Assembly: GCF_003383095.1 (NCBI RefSeq)
Contig: NZ_PSYW01000001.1
Span: 62,001-126,000 of the forward strand
Reading direction: 5' to 3'
Length of the DNA stretch: 64,000 bases
From: Haloferax sp. Atlit-12N
GTDB lineage: Archaea; Halobacteriota; Halobacteria; Halobacteriales; Haloferacaceae
Shown here: one piece after another, positions 44,830 through 52,389 of the stretch
How positions within the stretch are numbered: the stretch's first letter is position 1
How the letters are laid out: the number at the start of each line of letters is the position of its first letter
The notes under the pieces: model-generated
Seen by the model: the letters and a program-made list of their open reading frames with translations, nothing else
Databases searched by the model: none
What the model was told of the DNA's origin: nothing
Made by a program: the position numbers and the translations under genes

Positions 44830-44960
44830 ACTCGGTGACTCCAATGGATGTAAACGACCACGGGTCGGGTGACCCGTGGCTTTTGTTGTTCCCTCAGCCT
44901 ACGTTGTAAGCACTCCACGCGAAGCGATTTCGCGGGATGAGGATGGGCGGTTTACAGAGC
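44830..44960 (-). ncRNA. Predicted omega-RNA (reRNA) of TnpB, approximate limits
   Basis: In IS605-type elements the TnpB guide RNA is transcribed in the tnpB direction across the 3' end of tnpB and the right-end hairpin, with the guide copied from the first 16-20 nt of flanking DNA. Here that would cover the end of tnpB, the hairpin at 44858-44879 and a guide from about 44849 down to 44830, which is the AIM24 leader sequence. This is inferred from family knowledge; no direct sequence proof of the RNA ends is available. Confidence 0.4.
44858..44879. repeat. IS right-end hairpin (tnpB side)
   Basis: The arms CCACGGGTC and GACCCGTGG enclose a GGGT loop. It lies 8 nt inside the deduced element tip and is nearly identical to the hairpin at the other end. 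It should be recognised by TnpA and lies within the predicted omega-RNA region. Confidence 0.8.
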
Positions 44961-46215
44961 GCCCCGACCCAGACAGGCTCACCTTCCGAACACTTGGGTG
45001 GGTTTTGCGAGTCCGGTAATTAACCGATTCAACATCTACGCCAGCGTGTTTCGCCCACACTCGCCACGCCACATTCACACTCGCGTTCCGGTCAGCATGG
45101 TCTTGATGAACCGCACACGAATCATTTGTACACCGGAACCGTCGTCCTTGACGGTATCCCCGATGACCACAGCACGAACATGACTTCGAGTTGTACGGAG
45201 ACTCGACCGTCTCACACGGAATCTGGTTCCACGTCGCTTTGTAACGAACCTGTTGCTCGAACTTGTGGAACGGGAGTTTGTGCAGACGCCGATTCATGTA
45301 CGTGCCGTACTTGATGGCGTCTCGAATTCCACTCAAGTCCTCGAACACCATAACGGGGTTCGGGAACTGTTGGGCGAACTCGACCACGACTCGGGACATT
45401 CTGTGAAGAACCCACTCTGTGTAGCGTTCTTCTTTGTCTCCGAGTTGGTTGTGGATAGAATGTTGGCCGTGTTCTTGACAGCGTTTCGTGATGGTGTGGT
45501 AGCGTTGGCGTTCGGCTTTCACCGAACCGTAGTCAAGCACGAGTGTTCCGAGCGTTTCCATCGTCTCACGGTTAAGAGCGGTGAGAGCGATGTTGCGCTC
45601 GTTAATATCGACGCCGACGAGTGTGTCAGCGTCTTCGGGTTCAGGCACTTCGACTTCTGTTTTGACCGTGATGTGTAGGTAATACACGCCATCTCGGTAC
45701 AGAAGTTCGGCCTGTCCCAACGACCACTCATCTTCAGTCAAGGCTGACTTGATGAGGTTGAGGTCTTCCGGTCGCCCTCGAAGGTGTCCTTTCACCTTCT
45801 TGTACGGCTTCGGACTCACACGGAATCGAATCCTACCTTCTTCGTCGTTGTGGGTGAGGCGGTAACCTTCGGTGTGTGCCATAACGAGTGGGTAGGCTCC
45901 TTTCTTGTCCGTGGCTGGTGGCGACGGTTTCCCGACGGTAGTGTCATCTTGGTCGTACCACCAGTTGAGGAGTTCTTTGTAAGAGTTCCACGCTTGCAGA
46001 GCCTTAGCGACGACCGCACACTTGTTGTTCCGGAGGAAGTCCTCGCGGTCAACCTCGCGTTGAATCTCGGTTTTGTTGTAGCCGTCTTGTTTGAGACGGA
46101 GTGTGTCGTTGGAGATGTCTCGTGCGGTGAATCGGGCATCTTTGAGCCACGACCGCTCACCAGACTCTATGCAGAGTCGAGTGCGTGCGGTTTTCGTGAC
46201 TTCTTCGATACCCAT
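44899..46215 (-). CDS. tnpB: RNA-guided endonuclease TnpB (IS605 OrfB)
   Basis: A 438-aa TnpB. The RuvC nuclease residues are all present: Asp of LVGVDINERN (near residue 203), Glu of MVFEDLSGIRD (near 292) and Asp of DHADRNASVNVAW (near 375). The zinc ribbon between the last two is CSCCGHRG...RFRCTNDSC. The N-terminal half (ARFTARDISNDTLRLKQDGY and further) is the RNA/TAM-binding WED/REC part. TnpB uses an omega-RNA from the element's right end to cut target DNA and help the element persist. Codon use is less GC-biased than neighbouring genes, consistent with transfer. The C-terminal tail (GRSVNRPSSSREIAS) is probably dispensable. Confidence 0.93.
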   Translation of the reverse strand: MGIEEVTKTARTRLCIESGERSWLKDARFTARDISNDTLRLKQDGYNKTEIQREVDREDFLRNNKCAVVAKALQAWNSYKELLNWWYDQDDTTVGKPSPPATDKKGAYPLVMAHTEGYRLTHNDEEGRIRFRVSPKPYKKVKGHLRGRPEDLNLIKSALTEDEWSLGQAELLYRDGVYYLHITVKTEVEVPEPEDADTLVGVDINERNIALTALNRETMETLGTLVLDYGSVKAERQRYHTITKRCQEHGQHSIHNQLGDKEERYTEWVLHRMSRVVVEFAQQFPNPVMVFEDLSGIRDAIKYGTYMNRRLHKLPFHKFEQQVRYKATWNQIPCETVESPYNSKSCSCCGHRGYRQGRRFRCTNDSCAVHQDHADRNASVNVAWRVWAKHAGVDVESVNYRTRKTHPSVRKVSLSGSGRSVNRPSSSREIASRGVLTT

Positions 46216-46258
46216 ACCTTGACTATCGAATCAAATGATAATAAAATTGGGGATTAGG

Positions 46259-46657
46259 ATGGGAGAGTACAGAAGTCATGGACATTCAATTAGTTTGTGT
46301 AAGTGTCATTTCGTGTGGTGTCCGAAGTATCGACACGGGATGTTGGAGTTAGTTCGAGTCGAACTTGCAGAATTGTTCCGAGGAACCGCCGAACGGTTCA
46401 GTCACGAGATTGTGTCGATGGAGATTGCTACCGACCACGTTCACTTGTTCGTGGAGGCCGACCCAAAATGGAGTCCTGCCGAGATTGCCAAGCAATTCAA
46501 GGGATACTCGGGGCGAACAATTCTCAATCGTCACCCAGAAATCAAACAGCGGTACTTCTGGGGGAGTGGGTTGTGGAAGGAGGGATACTACGTTGGGACG
46601 ACTGGTGTGGTGTCCGAGGATGTGGTTCGTCGGTACATCGAGGAAACTGAACATTAG
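46259..46657 (+). CDS. tnpA: IS200/IS605 transposase TnpA (HUH/Y1)
   Basis: A 132-aa single-strand transposase. KCHFVWCPKYRHGML (about residues 15-29) is the family start, DHVHLFVEA (about 60-68) the HUH metal motif, RYFWGSGLWKEGYYVGTTG (about 101-119) the conserved block, and the Tyr of RRYIEE near the C terminus the probable nucleophile. Length is complete for the family, so it may be active. ATG 46259 gives MGEYRSHGHS; an ATG at 46235 would add eight residues. The tnpA-tnpB start region is only about 43 nt, so their promoters overlap. Confidence 0.93.
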   Translation: MGEYRSHGHSISLCKCHFVWCPKYRHGMLELVRVELAELFRGTAERFSHEIVSMEIATDHVHLFVEADPKWSPAEIAKQFKGYSGRTILNRHPEIKQRYFWGSGLWKEGYYVGTTGVVSEDVVRRYIEETEH

Positions 46658-46676
46658 GCAAGCGTACGCGATTCAC

Positions 46677-46698
46677 CCACGGGTCAGGTGACCCGTGG
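46677..46698. repeat. IS left-end hairpin (tnpA side)
   Basis: The arms CCACGGGTC and GACCCGTGG enclose an AGGT loop. It lies 17 nt inside the deduced tip. The GTG at 46695-46697, in the 3' arm, is the only remaining upstream start for the AIM24 frame; an in-frame TGA sits just before it at 46689-46691. Confidence 0.8.
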
Positions 46699-47372
46699 AA
46701 CTCTCACTGTCTTCTTTAGACGAATTCGTCAGCACGCACGCACCGTCCGAAGGCGGCGAAGCCTTCGAACTCGAAAACTCGAAACTGCTCGACGTGGCTC
46801 TCGACGGGAGCGTCATGGCCAAGGCCGGGTCGATGGTCGGCTACACCGGTGACATCTCCTTCGAGCGCAAGTCCGCCGGCGGCCTGAAAGGGATGCTCAA
46901 GAAGAAGGCCACGGGCGAGGGCGACGTCATGATGCAGGCGACCGGCACCGGCCACCTCTATCTCGCAGACCAGGCCAAGGAGGTCCAGATTCTCGAACTC
47001 GACGCGGGCGAGGAACTGAGCGTCAACGGCAACGACGTGCTCGCGTTCGAATCGAGCGTGAACTGGGACATCAAGATGCTGACGAGCATCGCCGGGGCGT
47101 CCTCCGGCGGCCTGTTCAACGTCTTCCTCGAAGGTCCCGGTCACGTCGCCATCACGACCCACGGCGAACCCATCGTCCTCCAGACGCCGGCCAAGACCGA
47201 CCCCAACGCGACCGTCGCGTGGAGCGGGAACGTCTCGCCGTCGTCGAACCGTGACATCAACATCAAGGGTCTGCTCGGTCGCTCGTCGGGCGAGTCCTAC
47301 CAGCTCGAATTCGCGGGCGAGGGCGGCTTCGTCATCGTCCAGCCGTTCGAGGAAGTCGGCCCTGGCGAGTAG
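46695..47372 (+). CDS. AIM24-family protein, 5' end rewritten by IS insertion
   Basis: A 225-aa AIM24/TIGR00266-type protein. SKLLDVALDGSVMAKAGSMVGYTGDISFERKSAGGLKGMLKK (about residues 31-72), GTGHLYLADQAKEVQILELDAGEELSVNGNDVLAFES and SSGGLFNVFLEGPGHVAITTHG are the family beta-prism repeats. Its function in prokaryotes is unknown; the mitochondrial relative affects membrane organisation. The native start (ATG 44844, MDLDEFV after reconstruction) was separated by the IS. The present frame can start only at a GTG inside the IS hairpin, replacing MD by MELSLSS. The original promoter is now 1.9 kb away, so expression may be lost or depend on outward transcription from tnpA. Confidence 0.85.
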   Translation: MELSLSSLDEFVSTHAPSEGGEAFELENSKLLDVALDGSVMAKAGSMVGYTGDISFERKSAGGLKGMLKKKATGEGDVMMQATGTGHLYLADQAKEVQILELDAGEELSVNGNDVLAFESSVNWDIKMLTSIAGASSGGLFNVFLEGPGHVAITTHGEPIVLQTPAKTDPNATVAWSGNVSPSSNRDINIKGLLGRSSGESYQLEFAGEGGFVIVQPFEEVGPGE

Positions 47373-47532
47373 TCGGCCGTCCCGGCTCGATCCCCGTTTT
47401 CGCGGCGTCGGCCCCGCTCACATTGCTTCAGTCGCGACCCCGTGCGGGCCGAAACGACGCGTATCTCTAGTGCCCGACGGACATATATTGACTGCCTGAA
47501 CTGTTATGCCCGCTCCGTCCTAACCCCGGAAT

Positions 47533-48336
47533 ATGGGTGACATCAGCGTCCACCTGGTCGACCGCGGTCGCGTCCACGCGGACACCGGCTACGTCCTCGA
47601 CGGCTACTCCATGGGGAGCGCGTCGAACCCGAACCCCGACCACGAGATGAGCGAGTTCGTCGTCTGGAACGCCGTCATCGACGGCCCCGACCGGACGGTG
47701 CTATGGGACACCGGCTCGAACCCGGCCGCCGGCGACGGCTACTGGCCCGAACCGCTGTACGAGGCATTTTCGCACGTCGACGCCGCGGAACACACACTCG
47801 AAGGCGACCTCGATTCGGTCGGCTACGACCTCGCCGACATCGACGCCGTGGTGATGAGCCACCTGCACCTCGACCACGCCGGCGGCCTCGCCGAGTTCGC
47901 GGGCACTGACGTCCCGATTTACGTCCACGAGGAGGAACTGAAGTTCGCGTACTACTCGGCGAAGACGACCGAGGGCTCCATCGCGTACCTCGCGTCGGAC
48001 TTCGACCACGACCTGAACTGGAACGTCGTTCACCGCGACGAGCACACGCTGTTCGACGGTTTCCGGCTCATTCACCTGCCGGGTCACACTCCCGGCGTGT
48101 TGGGCGCGCACATCGAGACGCCCGACGGCGACGTGCTCGTCGCGGGCGACGAGTGCTACGTCGAGGGTAACTACACGGACGAGGTGCCGCTCGGTCCCGG
48201 CCTGCTCTGGAGCGAGCGCGACTGGTTCGAGAGCCTCCAGAGAGTGAAGGAACTCGAACGCCGGACCGGCGGCGACGTGCTGTTCGGCCACGACCTCGAC
48301 CGGTTCGAGTCGTTCGGTGACGGCTGGAACGTCTGA
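47533..48336 (+). CDS. Metallo-beta-lactamase-fold hydrolase (N-acyl homoserine lactonase-like)
   Basis: A 267-aa MBL-fold enzyme. The metal motif is VVMSHLHLDHAGGLAEF (residues about 95-111; HxHxDH). Further ligands are in LIHLPGHTPGVLGAHI (about 176-191) and VLVAGDECYVEGNY (about 198-211), with the final His in VLFGHDLDRFESF. Length and the N-terminal FVVWNAVIDGPDRTVLWDTG match lactonase-type members such as AttM/AiiA. The true substrate is unknown. It sits upstream of the sulfur locus on the plus strand but faces a convergent DsrE-like gene. Confidence 0.85.
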   Translation: MGDISVHLVDRGRVHADTGYVLDGYSMGSASNPNPDHEMSEFVVWNAVIDGPDRTVLWDTGSNPAAGDGYWPEPLYEAFSHVDAAEHTLEGDLDSVGYDLADIDAVVMSHLHLDHAGGLAEFAGTDVPIYVHEEELKFAYYSAKTTEGSIAYLASDFDHDLNWNVVHRDEHTLFDGFRLIHLPGHTPGVLGAHIETPDGDVLVAGDECYVEGNYTDEVPLGPGLLWSERDWFESLQRVKELERRTGGDVLFGHDLDRFESFGDGWNV

Positions 48337-48505
48337 CTCGGGCAGACGGCGCGCTCGGAGGACTCTGATTTTCTCGGTCTCAATCGCGCGACGGCGCACA
48401 GCCGTAGCTCTCTCTGCGTCTGAAAAACGGTGAAAATGGAACCGCAGGGATGGTGGGGTGGAGTAGGGTGGGTGAGTGGATGGCTGGTGGAGACGACGGG
48501 CCGGC

Positions 48506-49087
48506 CTAAATCATGAGTTGCACGTCGGCGTCGGCCATGTGCTGGAGGGCCGTCGCCGCGCCGACGCCGGTGGTGACGCCGTCGTAGAACTCGGCTTCGT
48601 CGTAGCCCATCAGTTCGATGGTCATCTGGCAGGCCTGGAGGTCCACGCCCATGTCGAGGGAGGTCTCGATGAGTTCCTCGACGGTCGCGGTCCCGTTTTC
48701 CTGAATCTTCTTTTCCATCATGCTCGTGGCGACGTTGTCCATGAACGGCAACGCGGCCACGGCGTTCGGCATCGGCATGCTCGGGTTGCCGACCGCGCTG
48801 AGCTTCAGGTTCTTCGACTTCTTCTCGTGGAGGATGTCGAGTCCCCAGAACGTGTGGAAGACCACGACGTCCCAGCCGAAGGCGGCCGCCGTGCTGGCGA
48901 GGATGAGCGGCGGGTACGCCATGTCGAGGGTGCCTTTGGTCGCGATGATGGTCATCGACTTCTGTCCGTCGTCGTCGGTCGCCTCTCGGAGGTCGGAGAC
49001 CTCTTCCTGCAGGGCTTGGACCTGTGCGCGGAGGTCTTCGACGGAGGCGGCTCCCGCGTCGACGGGCGCGTCGGCGTCCGAGCTCAT
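48506..49087 (-). CDS. DsrE/DsrF/DrsH-like sulfur-relay protein
   Basis: A 193-aa protein. Residues 10-40 form a coiled coil (VEDLRAQVQALQEEVSDLRE), and the DsrE-like domain follows: KSMTIIATKGTLDMAYPPLILASTAAAFGWDVVVFHTFWGLDIL, then the Cys-bearing block VDLQACQMTIELMGYDEAEF, and GVGAATALQHMADADVQLMI. Proteins of this type (DsrE2-like) carry persulfide sulfur, and the single Cys in LQACQMT is the likely carrier residue. Its start overlaps the TusA stop by ATGA, so both are produced together. Confidence 0.9.
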   Translation of the reverse strand: MSSDADAPVDAGAASVEDLRAQVQALQEEVSDLREATDDDGQKSMTIIATKGTLDMAYPPLILASTAAAFGWDVVVFHTFWGLDILHEKKSKNLKLSAVGNPSMPMPNAVAALPFMDNVATSMMEKKIQENGTATVEELIETSLDMGVDLQACQMTIELMGYDEAEFYDGVTTGVGAATALQHMADADVQLMI

Positions 49088-49335
49088 TCCTTCTGGATGA
49101 AGTGGCGGAAGACCGCGTCGCCGTCTTCCTCGGCCTCTTCCTGTTCGAGCATGGAGACGCCGTCGGTGGAGTCGGCCCAGCCCTTCAGGTCGCTCATACT
49201 GCCGGAGTCGGTCGCGACGACCTGCAGAATCTCGCCTGCTTCGAGGTCGTCGACCGCGCCGCGGGTCTTGACGACGGGCATCGGGCAGGACAGTCCTTTC
49301 ACGTCGAGGGTCTCGGTGGGTTCGTATGTACTCAT
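49084..49335 (-). CDS. tusA: TusA/SirA-family sulfur carrier
   Basis: An 83-aa sulfur-carrier protein. TETLDVKGLSCPMPVVKTRGAVDDLEAGEILQVVATD (about residues 7-43) has the canonical CPxP motif with the persulfide-carrying Cys, and SMSDLKGWADSTDGVSMLEQE completes the fold. TusA passes sulfur between rhodaneses and DsrE-type proteins. It lies directly upstream of, and coupled to, the DsrE-like gene, and is divergent from a rhodanese-MBL fusion, fitting one relay. A minus-strand TATA (CTATATTG) at about 49365-49372 lies 30 nt from ATG 49335; an upstream ATG at 49347 is less consistent. Confidence 0.92.
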   Translation of the reverse strand: MSTYEPTETLDVKGLSCPMPVVKTRGAVDDLEAGEILQVVATDSGSMSDLKGWADSTDGVSMLEQEEAEEDGDAVFRHFIQKE

Positions 49336-49533
49336 TTTCGAAGTCACCTGTGTTGGGTGTGTTCCACAATATAGGGGTGCTTCGTAAAAGCGTGTCGATT
49401 CTTGGGTATACTACACAATATCTACGTCCAGAGACGCTTCATCCCATATTCGGCCATGTGAGGCACTAAAGAGCCATTGCACGCTCGCGTGAGTACGAAA
49501 TCACACTAGAATCAGCCGACACACCTCGATTGA

Positions 49534-49549
49534 GTATTGCAAGAAATAC
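49534..49549. repeat. Palindrome GTATT-N6-AATAC upstream of rhodanese-MBL gene
   Basis: A perfect 5-bp dyad (GTATTGCAAGAAATAC) lies about 20-30 nt before the TATA box CTTAAGTC (49566-49573). It resembles the TTGCACAA motifs found before the other genes of the sulfur locus and is a candidate operator. Confidence 0.35.
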
Positions 49550-49602
49550 AAACTACCATCCGAAAGCTTAAGTCGGACCACCCGATAGTGGGTGATGCAT
49601 AC

Positions 49603-50790
49603 ATGACCGTTCCAGACCTGCCGGAACTCGAAGTCGGCGTGCCAGTCATCGAACCCGAGACGCTGAAAGCCCGCATCGACGAGGGCGAGTCGCTCACCAT
49701 CCTCGACAACCGCGTGCCGTCGGAACACGAGGACTGGCGCATCGACGGCGAGAACGTCTCGCACGTCAACATCCCTTACTTCGAGTTCCTCGACGAGGAG
49801 CTCGACGAGTCGCTGTTCGAAGACCTGCCCGAAGACGAGGAGTTCGTCGTCCTCTGTGCGAAGGGTCACTCCTCGGAGTACGTCGCCGGACTCCTCATCC
49901 AGGAGGGCTACGACGCCGTGGCGCTCGAACGCGGCATGAACGGCTGGGCGAGCATCTACGAGTACACGGAACTGGAGACCGACGGCGACGCGCTCGTCGC
50001 GCAGTACCAGCGCCCCTCCAGCGGCTGTCTGGCGTACCTCGTCGTCGACGGCGACGAGGCCGCCGTCGTCGACCCGCTTCGCTACTTCGCCGACGAGTAC
50101 GTCGCCGACGCGAAGGCGCTCGGCGCGGAACTGAAGTACGCCGTCGACACGCACATCCACGCCGACCACATCAGCGGGGTCCGCACGCTGGTCGAAGACT
50201 ACGGCGTCACGGGCGTCATCCCCGAGGCCGCAGAAGCCCGCGGCGTCGACTACGACACGCCCTACGAGACCATCGCGGACGGCGAGACGCTCACCGTCGG
50301 CGACACCGACGTCGAGGCCATCCACACGCCCGGCCACACGACCGGCATGACGACCTACACGGTCGACAACGTGCTGTTCACGGGTGACGGCCTGTTCATC
50401 GAGTCGGTCGCCCGCCCCGACCTCGAAGACGGCGACGAGGGCGCGCCCGACGCGGCCGGCATGCTCTACGACTCCCTGCAGGAGCGCGTCCTCTCGCACG
50501 ACGACGACGCTATCGTGGCCTCCGCGCACTTCAGCGACGCGGCAATCCCCGCCGACGACGGCAGTTACACCGCCACGCTCGGGGAACTGAAGGACACGAT
50601 GGACGCACTTTCGATGCCCAAAGAGGAGTTCGTGGAGTTCATCCTCTCGGACATGCCGCCGCGGCCGGCCAACTACGTCGACATCATCGAGACGAACCTC
50701 GGCGTGCAGGAGTCGGACGACGACCGCGCCTTCGAGCTCGAACTCGGGCCGAACAACTGCGCGGCCAGCAACGAAGCCCTGACGAACTAA
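49603..50790 (+). CDS. Rhodanese-metallo-beta-lactamase fusion (persulfide dioxygenase-like)
   Basis: A 395-aa two-domain protein. An N-terminal rhodanese (residues about 12-125) has the active-site loop VVLCAKGHSSEYVAGLL with Cys near residue 87. A C-terminal MBL domain of the ETHE1/glyoxalase II type (about 135-360) has AVDTHIHADHISGVRTL near 184, AIHTPGHTTGMTTYTVDNVLFTGDGLF near 242-268 and SVARPDL. It is likely to oxidise persulfide to sulfite and transfer sulfane sulfur. The usual fusion order is MBL first; here the rhodanese is first. Start ATG 49603 follows the TATA at 49566-49573. The YeeE-type transporter starts immediately after the stop. Confidence 0.9.
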   Translation: MTVPDLPELEVGVPVIEPETLKARIDEGESLTILDNRVPSEHEDWRIDGENVSHVNIPYFEFLDEELDESLFEDLPEDEEFVVLCAKGHSSEYVAGLLIQEGYDAVALERGMNGWASIYEYTELETDGDALVAQYQRPSSGCLAYLVVDGDEAAVVDPLRYFADEYVADAKALGAELKYAVDTHIHADHISGVRTLVEDYGVTGVIPEAAEARGVDYDTPYETIADGETLTVGDTDVEAIHTPGHTTGMTTYTVDNVLFTGDGLFIESVARPDLEDGDEGAPDAAGMLYDSLQERVLSHDDDAIVASAHFSDAAIPADDGSYTATLGELKDTMDALSMPKEEFVEFILSDMPPRPANYVDIIETNLGVQESDDDRAFELELGPNNCAASNEALTN

Positions 50791-51282
50791 ATGTCTGGTC
50801 TGACGCCGCTCCTCGTCGAGGGGCTCTTCCCGAACGGTATCGCGCACTACGCGCTCGGCGGCCTCCTCATCGGACTCGGGACCGCCGTCATCTACCTCGG
50901 GACGGGCATCATCGCCGGCACGAGCACCTTCCTCGAATCGACGCTGTCGTACGTCTCCGACCTCCCGCGGTTCAACAAGGCGAAGTACGTCGCCTCGCGG
51001 GACTGGCGGGTCGTGTTCACCCTGAGCATCGTCGCCGGGGCCGCGCTCTACACCGTCCTGTTCGGCGACGGCTGGTGGGTCTCCGACGTGCAACCGTGGC
51101 GCTTCGCCGTCGGCGGCGTGCTCGTCGGCGTCGGCACCCGCATCGGGAAGGGTTGTACGTCCGGCCACGGGGTCTGCGGCGTCGGCTCGCGCTCGCGGAC
51201 CTCGCTCGTCAACGTCGCCACGTTCATGCTCGTCGCCATCGGGGTCGCACAGCTCCTGAGCGCGCTGGGGGTGTCGCCGTGA
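50791..51282 (+). CDS. YeeE/YedE-family sulfur transporter, half 1
   Basis: A 163-aa membrane protein with about four TM helices: residues 16-38 (YALGGLLIGLGTAVIYLGTGIIAG), 70-90 (WRVVFTLSIVAGAALYTVL), 101-120 and 140-160. The conserved Cys-bearing loop GKGCTSGHGVCGVGSRSRTSLVN near residue 113 matches the thiosulfate/sulfur-binding site of YeeE/YedE (TsuA). The bacterial transporter is one chain of about twice this size. Here the two halves are separate genes, with GTGA overlap at the second start, so they probably form a heterodimer. ATG follows directly after the preceding TAA. Confidence 0.9.
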   Translation: MSGLTPLLVEGLFPNGIAHYALGGLLIGLGTAVIYLGTGIIAGTSTFLESTLSYVSDLPRFNKAKYVASRDWRVVFTLSIVAGAALYTVLFGDGWWVSDVQPWRFAVGGVLVGVGTRIGKGCTSGHGVCGVGSRSRTSLVNVATFMLVAIGVAQLLSALGVSP

Positions 51283-51743
51283 GCGACGACGAACGCGGAC
51301 TCGGGTTCATGCTGGTCGTCATCGCGGGCGGCCTGATATTCGGGTTCGGCCTCGCCGTCAGCAACATGGCCCGACCGGAGGTCGTCCTCGACTTCCTCCA
51401 GTTCGACGACTTCGGCCTCGTCTTCGTGATGGGCGGGGCCGCCGTCGTCACCGGAACCGTCTTCGCGCTCGCCGAGGCGTTCGGCGACCGCGCGCCCCTC
51501 ACCGGGCGTGACTACGGCCGCCGCCTGAAGTCGTTCGACAAGAACGTCGTCGTCGGCGGGGTCGTCTTCGGCGCCGGCTGGGGTATCTCCGGCATCTGTC
51601 CCGGCGCGGCCTACGCCAGCCTCGGCGTCGGCAACTACCCCATCCTCATCGCCATCGGCGGGATGTTCGCCGGTGCGTACCTGCAGGGGCTCTGGCGCGC
51701 CCGCCGCGCCGAGAGCGCCGCGACCGGCACCTCCGCCGACTGA
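51279..51743 (+). CDS. YeeE/YedE-family sulfur transporter, half 2
   Basis: A 154-aa protein starting GTG (GTGA overlap). TM helices lie at residues about 9-28 (LGFMLVVIAGGLIFGFGLAVSNM), 42-65, 91-110 and 118-138. The second Cys loop GAGWGISGICPGAAYASLGVGNYP near residue 94 pairs with the loop of half 1, completing the YeeE/YedE pore. It is cotranslated with half 1 and the rhodanese-MBL fusion, so import of a reduced sulfur compound feeding the fusion enzyme is the natural reading. An oligo-T tract (TTCTTTTTG, 51767-51774) follows. Confidence 0.9.
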   Translation: MSDDERGLGFMLVVIAGGLIFGFGLAVSNMARPEVVLDFLQFDDFGLVFVMGGAAVVTGTVFALAEAFGDRAPLTGRDYGRRLKSFDKNVVVGGVVFGAGWGISGICPGAAYASLGVGNYPILIAIGGMFAGAYLQGLWRARRAESAATGTSAD

Positions 51744-51766
51744 GCTCCCCGCCGAATCGGATTTCG

Positions 51767-51774
51767 TTCTTTTT
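51767..51774 (+). terminator. Oligo-T terminator after YeeE half 2
   Basis: GTTCTTTTTGTACCC lies about 25 nt after the stop codon and probably ends the rhodanese-MBL/YeeE transcript. Confidence 0.45.
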
Positions 51775-52239
51775 GTACCCTCGTCCGCAGAGCGACGGCG
51801 ACGGCGACGGTGTTCTCCTCTCCCTGTCGGTGAACCGCTGCCGATGGACCGCGTCGCGCGCGCTGTCGAGCAGCCGGTGGTCGTTTCCGCCCGTGAGTCG
51901 GCGTTGGACGCTCGCCGCCGGTACTCGAAAACGTCGTCGTGAGCAGCTCTCGACCGGGGCTCTGCGACTGTAGCTGGTTGGAGATAATATTGCACAAGAA
52001 GAAAACAACTATTTTGTCATAGGTAGCGGAGAAATATGTTCGTAACGTCGTATGATACGAAATATGGGCCGACTGAGTGGTATTTCTATGGTCTTTCTAT
52101 AACTTATGTGTATGCAATCGCGATATGGTCTTGCACAGTATTCCCAAAAGCGTTATATACTCACTCCGGTTAGCCAGCCATGTACAAGAAAGTATGATAC
52201 GTGCAATACACTCTGAGCGCCCCGAGGGGTGCTGGTAAG
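51775..52239. other. AT-rich intergenic region with repeated motifs before the TSUP operon
   Basis: No gene is seen in 465 nt. From 51975 onward it is unusually AT-rich. TTGCACAA/G occurs at 51990-51997 and 52131-52138. The ten-mer GTATGATACG, itself a near-palindrome, occurs at 52050-52059 and 52193-52202. A TATA box TTATATAC is at 52150-52157. This is a likely complex control region for the small-membrane-peptide/TSUP pair. Confidence 0.45.
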
Positions 52240-52389
52240 ATGTTCGGAATCGAGACGTTGAGCGGGAACGCACAGGCCGCCGCGCTCGTCGGCGTCGTTC
52301 TCGTCGAGGCGATGGTGCTGTACGTCGGCTACGGCGCGCTGACCGCCGCGCTCGGGCCGACCGTTCGCAAGGCCATCGGTGGTGAGTGA
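52240..52389 (+). CDS. DUF7512-like 49-aa membrane peptide coupled to TSUP exporter
   Basis: A 49-aa protein, MFGIETLSGNAQAAALVGVV at the start, with one TM helix (AAALVGVVLVEAMVLYVGYGALTAAL, residues 12-37) and a basic end PTVRKAIGGE. Its stop overlaps the TSUP GTG start (GTGA), so they are cotranslated. Such tiny partners of TauE/SafE proteins are recurrent in haloarchaea and may be a subunit or chaperone. A GTG at 52201 would add 13 residues; ATG 52240 fits the family start better. Confidence 0.7.
   Translation: MFGIETLSGNAQAAALVGVVLVEAMVLYVGYGALTAALGPTVRKAIGGE

Larger units (their letters stand above)
44850..46715. mobile_element. IS605-type insertion sequence (divergent tnpA and tnpB)
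   Basis: An approximately 1866-bp element of the IS200/IS605 family, clearly lower in G+C than its surroundings. It has tnpB on the minus strand, tnpA on the plus strand, and a subterminal hairpin at each end (44858-44879 and 46677-46698). There is no target duplication, as expected for HUH transposition. Boundaries are deduced because removing 44850-46715 joins ATGGAT to TTAGACGAATTC and restores an AIM24 start MDLDEF; a one-base shift (44849-46714) is equally compatible. By IS605 convention the left end is the tnpA-proximal side (about 46715) and the right end is the tnpB-proximal side (about 44850). Both genes look intact. Confidence 0.85.

Noticed and set aside
46695..47372. Calling the AIM24 gene a pseudogene
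   Set aside because: The body is intact and an in-frame GTG start remains in the IS end. Loss of expression is possible but not shown by the sequence.
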